Below, piece after piece: positions 57,530 through 64,000 of a DNA stretch of 64,000 nucleotides. Made by a program: the position numbers and the translations under genes. The first letter of the stretch is position 1, and each line of letters opens with the position of its first letter. The DNA is taken from NCBI GenBank assembly GCA_025548565.1, contig JAJLPB010000003.1:496001-560000 (forward strand). Direction: 5' to 3'. The notes below the pieces were generated by a model. The model was not told the DNA's origin and ran no database searches. It saw only the letters and a list, made by a program, of their open reading frames with translations. Source of the stretch: Rugamonas sp. A1-17. Lineage in GTDB: Bacteria > Pseudomonadota > Gammaproteobacteria > Burkholderiales > Burkholderiaceae_D.

Positions 57530-58507
57530 ATGCAAAACAGTCTGTTGAAGCCACGTATTATCGATGTAGAGGCGCTGGGCGCCGGCCACGCTAAAGTCGT
57601 GATGGAGCCGTTCGAACGCGGCTATGGCCATACATTGGGTAATGCGCTGCGCCGCGTACTGCTGTCGTCGATGGTGGGCTACGCGCCGACCGAAGTGACG
57701 ATCGCGGGCGTTGTACACGAATACTCGTCGCTCGACGGCGTCCAGGAAGACGTCGTTGACCTGCTGCTGAACCTGAAGGGCGTGGTCTTCAAAGTCCACA
57801 ACCGTGACTCCGTCACCCTGACCCTGAAAAAGGAAGGCGAAGGCGCCATCCTGGCTTCGGACATCGATCTGCCACACGACGTGGAACTGATCAATCCGGA
57901 CCACGTGATCGCCCACCTGACCGCCGGCGGCAAGCTGGACATGCAGATCAAAGTGGAAAAAGGCCGTGGCTATGTGCCAGGTAACGTCCGCCGCCTGTCC
58001 GAAGACACCAACAAGACCATCGGCCGCATCATTCTGGATGCATCGTTCTCGCCAGTGCGCCGCGTTTCCTACTTCGTCGAGTCCGCTCGCGTGGAACAGC
58101 GTACCGACCTGGACAAGCTGATCATCAACATCGAAACCAACGGCGTGATCTCGCCGGAAGAAGCGATCCGTCAATCGGCCCGCGTGCTGGTCGATCAACT
58201 GAACGTGTTCGCCGCCCTGGAAGGCACCGAAGCCGCTGCTGAAGCGCCTTCGCGCGCACCGCTGGTCGATCCTATCCTGCTGCGTCCAGTGGACGACCTG
58301 GAGTTGACCGTGCGTTCGGCCAACTGCCTGAAAGCGGAAAACATCTACTACATCGGCGACCTGATCCAGCGTTCGGAAAACGAACTGCTGAAGACGCCGA
58401 ACCTGGGCCGCAAGTCCCTGAACGAAATCAAGGAAGTGCTGGCTTCCCGCGGCCTGACCCTGGGCATGAAGCTGGAAAACTGGCCGCCTGCTGGTCTGGA
58501 AAAGTAA
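57530..58507 (+). CDS. rpoA: RNA polymerase alpha subunit
   Basis: This 325-residue protein has the N-terminal assembly domain ([20 protein letters not shown]) and the C-terminal domain contacting UP elements and activators ([39 protein letters not shown]). Length and order in the alpha operon are standard. It is preceded by a terminator-like hairpin and followed by a REP-like element. Confidence 0.98.
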   Translation: MQNSLLKPRIIDVEALGAGHAKVVMEPFERGYGHTLGNALRRVLLSSMVGYAPTEVTIAGVVHEYSSLDGVQEDVVDLLLNLKGVVFKVHNRDSVTLTLKKEGEGAILASDIDLPHDVELINPDHVIAHLTAGGKLDMQIKVEKGRGYVPGNVRRLSEDTNKTIGRIILDASFSPVRRVSYFVESARVEQRTDLDKLIINIETNGVISPEEAIRQSARVLVDQLNVFAALEGTEAAAEAPSRAPLVDPILLRPVDDLELTVRSANCLKAENIYYIGDLIQRSENELLKTPNLGRKSLNEIKEVLASRGLTLGMKLENWPPAGLEK

Positions 58508-58515
58508 TTACCCGC

Positions 58516-58588
58516 TTGTCGTCCTCGCGAAAGCGGGGACCCATGCTGAGCATGCTCGGCATGGACTCCCGCCTGCGCGGGAGTGACA
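58516..58588. repeat. REP-like palindromic element between rpoA and rplQ
   Basis: An imperfect inverted repeat of about 73 bases: the left half contains CCTCGCGAAAGCGGGGACCC, and the right half GACTCCCGCCTGCGCGGGAG then TGAC, with CATGC repeats in the centre. GTC/GAC ends and paired short GC hairpins with GTCC/GACTCC shoulders resemble REP or BIME elements known in many proteobacteria. It lies in the 201-base rpoA-rplQ spacer; no coding signal is seen in the rest. Confidence 0.6.
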
Positions 58589-58708
58589 GCGCTGCAGTAC
58601 CGTCCCTGGCATGTTGCCTGGGGCGTTATACAACTAGAACCGGTCCGCGCTCGCCGTCAAACGTGAGCGATCGAAGAACTCGGATTTAAACACCTGAAAG
58701 GAAGTACC

Positions 58709-59107
58709 ATGCGTCACCGTCACGGCCTCCGTAAACTGAATCGTACCTCGTCCCACCGTCTGGCAATGCTGCGCAACATGACCGTTTCCCTGCTGCGTCA
58801 TGAAGCCATCAAAACCACGCTGCCAAAAGCTAAAGAACTGCGCCGCGTAGTGGAGCCGATCCTGACCCTGGGCAAGACCGACACCCTGGCTAACAAGCGT
58901 CTGGCATTCTCCCGTCTGCGCGATCGTGAAATGGTTCTGAAGCTGTTCGCAGAACTGGGCCCACGCTACGCAAACCGCAACGGCGGCTACCTGCGCATCC
59001 TGAAAATGGGTTTCCGTGTTGGCGACAACGCTCCTATGGCTTACGTTGAGCTGATGGACCGTCCAGAAGTCACCGACATCGACGCAGCGCCAACCGCAGA
59101 AGAGTAA
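58709..59107 (+). CDS. rplQ: 50S ribosomal protein L17
   Basis: The 132-residue protein begins [20 protein letters not shown] and continues with the L17 core ([20 protein letters not shown]). It is the last gene of the alpha operon, with AAAGGAAG before the ATG and a strong terminator after the stop. Confidence 0.98.
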   Translation: MRHRHGLRKLNRTSSHRLAMLRNMTVSLLRHEAIKTTLPKAKELRRVVEPILTLGKTDTLANKRLAFSRLRDREMVLKLFAELGPRYANRNGGYLRILKMGFRVGDNAPMAYVELMDRPEVTDIDAAPTAEE

Positions 59108-59132
59108 TCTTCGCAGTTGTCACCGCGTTACG

Positions 59133-59161
59133 AAAAAGCCAGGCTCAGCCTGGCTTTTTTT
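59133..59161 (+). terminator. Terminator of the alpha operon
   Basis: GCCAGGC (59138-59144) and GCCTGGC (59148-59154) form a perfect stem with a TCA loop, flanked by A5 and T7. It follows rplQ by 25 bases. Confidence 0.93.
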
Positions 59162-59244
59162 ATGGCCGGGCTTAAGGCCGCTCTCAGGCGCGAAAACTAA
59201 GCCAGGTGTACTATGCTGGTGCTCGTTTCGTCGAAAGAAAACCC

Positions 59245-61215
59245 ATGCTGCGTATTGCCCGCTTTTTCATGCCCTTGCTGTCGCTGATCGCCCTGCTGAT
59301 GGCGCGTCCCGCGCTGGCCGACGACGGCTTCCTCGAGCCCGATGTGGCCTTCAAGTTCTCGGCCCGCATGATCGACGGCCATACGCTGTCGGTCAGCTTC
59401 CAGATCGCCGACGGCTACTACATGTACCGCGAGCGCTTCAAGTTCAGCGCCAACGGCGCCAAGCTGGGTGCGCTGTCCATCCCGGCCGGCACCGTGCACT
59501 TCGATGAGACCTTCCAGAAGAACGTCGAGACCTATCGCAAGAGCGTCATCATGACCATGCCGGTCGAGGCCGACGGCCCGTTCACGCTGGTGGCGGTGGG
59601 GCAGGGCTGCTCGGACAAGGGCTTGTGCTACGCGCCGCAGGAATACAAGGCTTCGCTGGTCGGTAGTGGTTCGGTGCCGCTGCCTGCCGGGACCGCTGGC
59701 GTTCCCGTGAGCGCCGTCGGCGGCGGCCAGACAACGGCGCGCGCAGCCGTCCCGATTCAGGCCGCCCCGGCCGCTACAGCGGCTGCGGCCTCGGCGGCCG
59801 GCATCACGCCTGCCGCAGGCGCGACCGCCGTGCCCAGCGCAGCCGTCAGCGAAGGCAAGCCCGCCGCAGTGACGCCGGGTGTCACCATCCGCGCCATCCC
59901 GCAACCGGTCACCACCGTCCTGCCGCCGCTGGCGGCGCCGTCGGCAGCCGCCGCGCCGGCCGACGATGCCGGCCGTCTCGAAGCCGCCCTCAAATCCGGC
60001 AGGCTGCTGCTGATCCTGCCGCTGTTCGCCTTGCTGGGCCTGGGCCTGTCGTTCACGCCGTGCGTGCTGCCGATGGTGCCCATCCTGTCCTCCATCATCG
60101 TCGGCGAGGGCGCCAACACCAGCCGGACGCGGGGCCTGTTGTTGTCGGTCGCGTACTCGCTCGGCATGGCCATCGTCTACACCGCGCTGGGCGTTGGCGC
60201 CGGCCTCGCCGGCGCCGGCCTGGCCGCCGCGTTGCAGAATGCCTGGGTGCTGGGATCCTTCGCCCTGCTGATGGCCGGACTGTCGCTGTCGATGTTCGGC
60301 TACTACGAGCTGCAGGTGCCGGCCGCGCTGCAGTCCAAGCTGAGCACGGTGTCGAACCGCCAATCTTCCGGCAAGCTGGCCGGGGTGTTCGTGATGGGAG
60401 CGATCTCCGCGCTGATCGTCGGCCCATGCGTGGCCGCGCCGCTGGCCGCCGCACTGCTGTACATCAGCCAGAGCCGCGACGTCGTCATCGGCGGCAGCGC
60501 GCTGTTCGCCATGGCGGTCGGCATGAGCGTGCCCCTGATACTGGTGGGTGTATCGGCCGGGGCCTTGCTGCCGCGCGCCGGCGTGTGGATGGACGCGGTC
60601 AAGCGTTTCTTCGGCGTGCTGATGCTGGCGATGGGCTGGTGGCTGGTGTCGCCGGTACTGCCGGCGGCCGTGCAAATGGTAGGCTGGGCGGCGCTGCTGA
60701 CCGGCTACGGCGTCTATCTGCTGGCGCGCCGCGGCAAATGGGTGGCCAAGTCGGTCGGCGTCATCGCCGCCGTGCTGGGCCTGATGCAACTGGTGGGCGT
60801 GGCCAGCGGCGGACGCGATCCGCTGGCGCCGCTGGCCCACCTGGGCGCCAAGCATGAAACGCTGGCGTTCCAGCGCATCAAGACCGTGCAGCAGCTGGAT
60901 GCGCTGCTGGCCCAGACCGGCGGCCGCACCGTCATGCTGGACTTCTATGCCGACTGGTGCGTGTCCTGCAAGGAAATGGAAAAGCTGACCTTCGTCGATC
61001 CGCAGGTGCGCGCCAAGCTGGCCAACAGCCTGCTGCTGCAAGTGGACGTGACCGCCAACGACGCCGACGACAAAGCCATGCTGAAACGCTTCGGCTTGTT
61101 CGGCCCGCCGGGCATCATCCTGTTCGACAAGCAGGGCAGGGAAATCGACGGCGCCCGCGTCATCGGTTTCCAGGACGCGGCGAAATTCACCGCATCCCTG
61201 TCACGCCTGAACTAA
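59245..61215 (+). CDS. dsbD: Thiol:disulfide interchange protein DsbD
   Basis: This 656-residue protein has a signal peptide (about 1-25) and an N-terminal periplasmic domain with redox Cys122 and Cys128 (CSDKGLC). An Ala/Pro/Thr-rich linker (about 145-240) leads to an eight-helix membrane core with Cys273 (FTPCVLPM) and Cys395 (GPCVAAP). The C-terminal thioredoxin domain has CVSC at 572-575. It carries electrons from cytoplasmic thioredoxin to periplasmic disulfide isomerases and cytochrome c maturation. All six redox Cys are present. The linker is longer than in E. coli. The start at 59245 begins the signal peptide. Confidence 0.93.
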   Translation: MLRIARFFMPLLSLIALLMARPALADDGFLEPDVAFKFSARMIDGHTLSVSFQIADGYYMYRERFKFSANGAKLGALSIPAGTVHFDETFQKNVETYRKSVIMTMPVEADGPFTLVAVGQGCSDKGLCYAPQEYKASLVGSGSVPLPAGTAGVPVSAVGGGQTTARAAVPIQAAPAATAAAASAAGITPAAGATAVPSAAVSEGKPAAVTPGVTIRAIPQPVTTVLPPLAAPSAAAAPADDAGRLEAALKSGRLLLILPLFALLGLGLSFTPCVLPMVPILSSIIVGEGANTSRTRGLLLSVAYSLGMAIVYTALGVGAGLAGAGLAAALQNAWVLGSFALLMAGLSLSMFGYYELQVPAALQSKLSTVSNRQSSGKLAGVFVMGAISALIVGPCVAAPLAAALLYISQSRDVVIGGSALFAMAVGMSVPLILVGVSAGALLPRAGVWMDAVKRFFGVLMLAMGWWLVSPVLPAAVQMVGWAALLTGYGVYLLARRGKWVAKSVGVIAAVLGLMQLVGVASGGRDPLAPLAHLGAKHETLAFQRIKTVQQLDALLAQTGGRTVMLDFYADWCVSCKEMEKLTFVDPQVRAKLANSLLLQVDVTANDADDKAMLKRFGLFGPPGIILFDKQGREIDGARVIGFQDAAKFTASLSRLN

Positions 61216-61219
61216 GAAC

Positions 61220-61717
61220 TCAGCCCTTGTGGCCGGCCCAGCCGCCGCGAGGGCCGGCATGCCCGCCGTGCGCGCCGCCCATAGTATGGTCGTCGAAGAT
61301 GGCTTTCTGCTCGGCCGTCAGCTGGCTGTAGAAGGCCGTCAGCGCGGTCAGGTGGGCTTCCATCTTGGCCTGGTGCTGCTTGCTCAGGTCAAGCATCTTG
61401 GCCAGCCGGTCGGGCGCCGACATCTGAGCGATGGCCGCGCGGTCCGGCATCATGCCACCGGTCGCGGCCGGCGCGATCGCCGCCTGGTAGCTGGCCCACG
61501 CCGACTCCTGCTGCGCGGTCAGCTTCAGCAGGTCGTGCAGCTTGGCCTGGCGCTTGGCGAACATCTCCGCCATCTTGGCCTGCATCTGCTCGCGGTTGAC
61601 GGTGGCGCCATGGCGGCCGGCCGCCGGAGCCGCGTTGTCCATCTGCGTCTGGGCCTGGGCCGCTGCCATGCCCACCACGGTAAAACCGATCAATATGCTT
61701 TTGCGTAACACGTTCAT
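61220..61717 (-). CDS. Spy/CpxP-like periplasmic protein
   Basis: The 165-residue protein has a signal peptide (MNVLRKSILIGFTVVGMAAA, cleavage near AQAQ) and a helical mature part with LTxxQ-type motifs (LLKLTAQQESAW, QLTAEQKAIFDDH). It ends in a Gly/His-rich tail (GGAHGGHAG, GWAGHKG). This matches Spy/CpxP-type chaperone or stress sensor proteins. It is divergent from an OmpR-type two-component pair, as cpxP is from cpxRA, and convergent with dsbD four bases away. The His-rich tail could bind metal. Confidence 0.78.
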   Translation of the reverse strand: MNVLRKSILIGFTVVGMAAAQAQTQMDNAAPAAGRHGATVNREQMQAKMAEMFAKRQAKLHDLLKLTAQQESAWASYQAAIAPAATGGMMPDRAAIAQMSAPDRLAKMLDLSKQHQAKMEAHLTALTAFYSQLTAEQKAIFDDHTMGGAHGGHAGPRGGWAGHKG

Positions 61718-61854
61718 GGTCGTTCCTCTATCGTTGAAAGTTGAGTATCGCGATGCACGGGCAGCGCGCTTGAACCCATAGTGGCAGCGCAAGGTTGCCA
61801 CGAAGTTTCGCAGTTTGCGGATTTTGTATCCAGATGTTTCGTCACTGGAGAGAT

Positions 61855-61870
61855 ATACAAGACGATACAA
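61855..61870. promoter_or_regulatory. Tandem ATACAA repeats in the spy-like/regulator gap
   Basis: ATACAA occurs at 61855-61860 and 61865-61870, exactly 10 bases apart, and TTGTATC at 61824-61830 is the inverted form. Direct repeats at one-helical-turn spacing are the usual binding pattern of OmpR/PhoB-class regulators, and the sites lie between the two divergent genes. Confidence 0.4.
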
Positions 61871-61913
61871 TTGGTGATTGGTCACGCGCCGGCTAACTGG
61901 GGATAATTAGCAT

Positions 61914-62642
61914 ATGGAACCCACATCAACTATCTTGATCGTCGATGACGATCGCGACATCCGCACCCTGCTGGCCGATTACCTCGAATCGAACGGCTAC
62001 CGCGCCCTGTGCGCAGCCGACGGCGCCGCCATGTGGAAGCTGCTCGACGAGGCCCGGCCCGAACTGGTCGTGCTCGACCTCAACCTGCCTGGCGACGACG
62101 GCCTGACCCTGTGCCGCAAACTGCGCGCCCACTCCACGCTGCCGGTCATCATGCTGACCGCCCGCAACGAGCCGCTGGACCGCATCCTCGGCCTGGAGAT
62201 GGGCGCCGACGATTACCTGCCCAAGCCGTTCGAGCCGCGCGAGCTGCTGGCGCGCATCCGCAGCGTCCTGCGGCGCAGCAACGCCATGCCGGTCGGCAGC
62301 GGCGCCGAGAAGGCGCAGCTGATGCGCTTCTCCGGCTGGACACTGGACCTGACCGCGCGCCACCTGCTCAATCCGGACGGCATCGTCATCATGCTGTCGG
62401 GCGCCGAGTTCCGCCTGCTCAAGGTCTTCCTCGAGCATCCGAACCGCGTGCTCAACCGCGACCAGCTGCTCAACCTCACCCAGGGCCGCGACGCCGATCC
62501 CTTCGACCGCTCGATCGACATCCAGATCAGCCGCCTGCGCCAGAAGCTGGGCGAGGACGCGCGCCTGCCGCAAATCATCAAGACCGTGCGCAACGGCGGC
62601 TACGTGCTGGCCGGCACCGTCACCGTGGAGTCGCAGGCGTGA
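61914..62642 (+). CDS. OmpR/PhoB-class response regulator
   Basis: This 242-residue protein has a receiver domain with acidic D11-D13, phospho-acceptor D55 and K in PKPFEPREL, and a winged helix ending DIQISRLRQKLGEDARLPQI. The pattern GADDYLPKPFEPRELLARI is that of OmpR-group regulators. The stop overlaps the kinase start as GTGA. Divergence from the Spy-like gene suggests envelope-stress sensing, by analogy with CpxR. Confidence 0.9.
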   Translation: MEPTSTILIVDDDRDIRTLLADYLESNGYRALCAADGAAMWKLLDEARPELVVLDLNLPGDDGLTLCRKLRAHSTLPVIMLTARNEPLDRILGLEMGADDYLPKPFEPRELLARIRSVLRRSNAMPVGSGAEKAQLMRFSGWTLDLTARHLLNPDGIVIMLSGAEFRLLKVFLEHPNRVLNRDQLLNLTQGRDADPFDRSIDIQISRLRQKLGEDARLPQIIKTVRNGGYVLAGTVTVESQA

Positions 62643-63994
62643 AAGCTTTCTTCGGCTCGATGACCGGGCGCGTATTCCTGATCCTGCTGCTCGGTATCGT
62701 CGCCTCGGCGGCGCTGACCCAGTGGCTGGCGGTGGGCGAACGCGTGCGGGCACTGGAGCGCTACCGCGACTTCCACGCGCTCGAGCGCGCCGAACAGCTG
62801 ATCACGACCGCCGACGTGCTGCCCGAAGCGTCGCGCCCGACCTACCTGCGCATGGCCACCCGCGGCACCGTCAGGTTGCAGGCCACCGACCTGCCGCTGG
62901 CCACGGCCCTGCCGCCGACCGAGTTCTCCGCCACCTTGCAGCAGCGCCTCGGCGACGGCTACCAGCTGGCCCCGCTGGCCGAACACCCGGCCGCGTGCGA
63001 CCTGCCGCGCAAGAGCAGCAACATCTTCGCACCCAGCCAGTGGCGCGGCACCTGCGAGACCATGAACGTGCGCCTGCACGACGGCCAGGTGCTCAAGCTG
63101 TCGGTGCTGCCGCCGCGCGCGCCGCCGCCGTCCGGCCACAGCGAGCTGCTGGCCATCCTGCCTTTCCTGGTCTGCATCGCCGCGCTGGCCTACCTGGTCA
63201 CGCGCATGACGGTGCGTCCGCTCAAGCGGCTGGCGCAGGCCGCCAAGGACCTGGGCAACGACATCAATCACGCGCCGGTCGCGCTGAGCGGTGCGGTCGA
63301 GATCCGCCAGGCCAGCGCCGCCTTCAACGCCATGCAGGCACGCATCCGCCAGCACATCATGCAGCGCACGCAGATGCTGGCCGCCATCACCCACGACCTG
63401 CAGACGCCGCTCACCCGGCTGCGCCTGCGGCTGGAAAAAGTCAGCGACCACGAACTGCAGCAGCGCCTGATCGAGGACCTGTCGGCGATGCAGCAGATGG
63501 TCAAGGAAGGCCTGGACCTGGCGCGCAGCATGGACACCACCGAAACCATGCAGGCGCTCGATCTCGACGCGCTGCTCGACAGCGTTTGCAGCGACGCCAC
63601 CGACGGCGGCCAGCCGGTCGAACTGCGCGGGCGCGCGGCGATGGCGCTGATGGGCCGGCCGATGGCGATCCGCCGCTGCCTGGTCAATCTGATCGACAAC
63701 GCCGTCAAGTACGGCCACTACGCCAACGTGACGGTCGAGCGCATGGTGGGCGCGGCGCGCATCCGCATCCGCGATGGCGGCCCCGGCATCGATCCGGACC
63801 AGATGGCGCGCGTGTTCGAGCCGTTCTACCGCATCGAAACCTCGCGCTCGCGCGAGTCCGGCGGCACCGGCCTGGGCCTGACCATCGCCCGCAACATCGC
63901 CGAGCAGCACGGCGCCAATGTCATGCTGGCCAACCACGCCGACGGCGGCCTGGAGGTGACGCTGATCGTGCCGGAATACTACGCCGGCGCCTGA
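62639..63994 (+). CDS. OmpR-partner sensor histidine kinase
   Basis: The 451-residue kinase has an N-terminal helix (about 8-27), a periplasmic domain, a second helix (about 169-187) and HAMP. His252 lies in ITHDLQTPLTRLRLRLE, followed by ATPase motifs NLIDNAVKY, DGGPGI and GTGLGLTIA. Two Cys in the sensor domain (ACDLP and GTCETM) could form a disulfide. Translation starts at GTG (62639) overlapping the regulator stop; an ATG seven codons later is possible. The gene ends six bases before the window edge. Confidence 0.9.
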   Translation: MKAFFGSMTGRVFLILLLGIVASAALTQWLAVGERVRALERYRDFHALERAEQLITTADVLPEASRPTYLRMATRGTVRLQATDLPLATALPPTEFSATLQQRLGDGYQLAPLAEHPAACDLPRKSSNIFAPSQWRGTCETMNVRLHDGQVLKLSVLPPRAPPPSGHSELLAILPFLVCIAALAYLVTRMTVRPLKRLAQAAKDLGNDINHAPVALSGAVEIRQASAAFNAMQARIRQHIMQRTQMLAAITHDLQTPLTRLRLRLEKVSDHELQQRLIEDLSAMQQMVKEGLDLARSMDTTETMQALDLDALLDSVCSDATDGGQPVELRGRAAMALMGRPMAIRRCLVNLIDNAVKYGHYANVTVERMVGAARIRIRDGGPGIDPDQMARVFEPFYRIETSRSRESGGTGLGLTIARNIAEQHGANVMLANHADGGLEVTLIVPEYYAGA

Positions 63995-64000
63995 ATCCGC

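Overview
The window reads as a high-GC betaproteobacterial chromosome segment, most likely Burkholderiales family Oxalobacteraceae (Duganella/Massilia/Janthinobacterium group). Supporting signs are the S12, S7 and EF-Tu sequences, the rpsL-rpsG-fusA-tuf-rpsJ order, three large TonB-dependent receptors, a FxDxF-type PEP-CTERM protein and a MocR regulator. This placement is an inference from remembered sequence style; no search was run. No tRNA, rRNA, CRISPR array, prophage or insertion sequence was seen.

Layout. 1-3.7 kb: the 3' end of a BatA/aerotolerance-type membrane operon (one partial and two complete membrane genes with overlapping ends). 3.8-8.4 kb: a TonB-dependent receptor of the sugar-type class with a LacI-like operator upstream, a secreted alpha/beta hydrolase and a small secreted protein. 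8.3-10.5 kb: a flavin-binding PNPOx-like gene divergent from a MocR/PdxR regulator. 10.5-14.5 kb: a second TonB-dependent receptor, a spermidine synthase-like protein and a PEP-CTERM protein. 14.7-22.1 kb: a six-gene minus-strand operon for a MacAB-like exporter (adaptor, ATPase, two FtsX-type permeases) with its own NtrC-type activator and NtrY-like kinase, preceded by a good sigma-54 promoter. 22.3-28.3 kb: a membrane MutS-like ATPase, then a five-gene GbsR/DUF4166/TIGR01777/DoxX-like/DUF2269 operon with two copies of one palindromic operator. 28.4-32.7 kb: a chemotaxis receptor, a nitrilase-family enzyme and a phosphoethanolamine transferase.

33-59 kb holds the str, S10, spc and alpha ribosomal operons: rpsL-rpsG-fusA-tuf-rpsJ, then rplC-rplD-rplW-rplB-rpsS-rplV-rpsC-rplP-rpmC-rpsQ, rplN-rplX-rplE-rpsN-rpsH-rplF-rplR-rpsE-rpmD-rplO-secY-infA-rpmJ, and rpsM-rpsK-rpsD-rpoA-rplQ. 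The most striking feature is that rpsJ and rplC are separated by about 7 kb carrying a TonB-dependent receptor and creBCD, all on the same strand. A strong terminator follows rpsJ and a separate promoter candidate precedes rplC, so the S10 operon is physically and probably transcriptionally split.

59-64 kb: dsbD, a Spy/CpxP-like periplasmic protein, and divergently from it an OmpR-type regulator with its histidine kinase. Most of the flanking genes concern the cell envelope (export, outer-membrane import, CreD, PEtN transfer, DsbD, Spy), surrounding a translation core.
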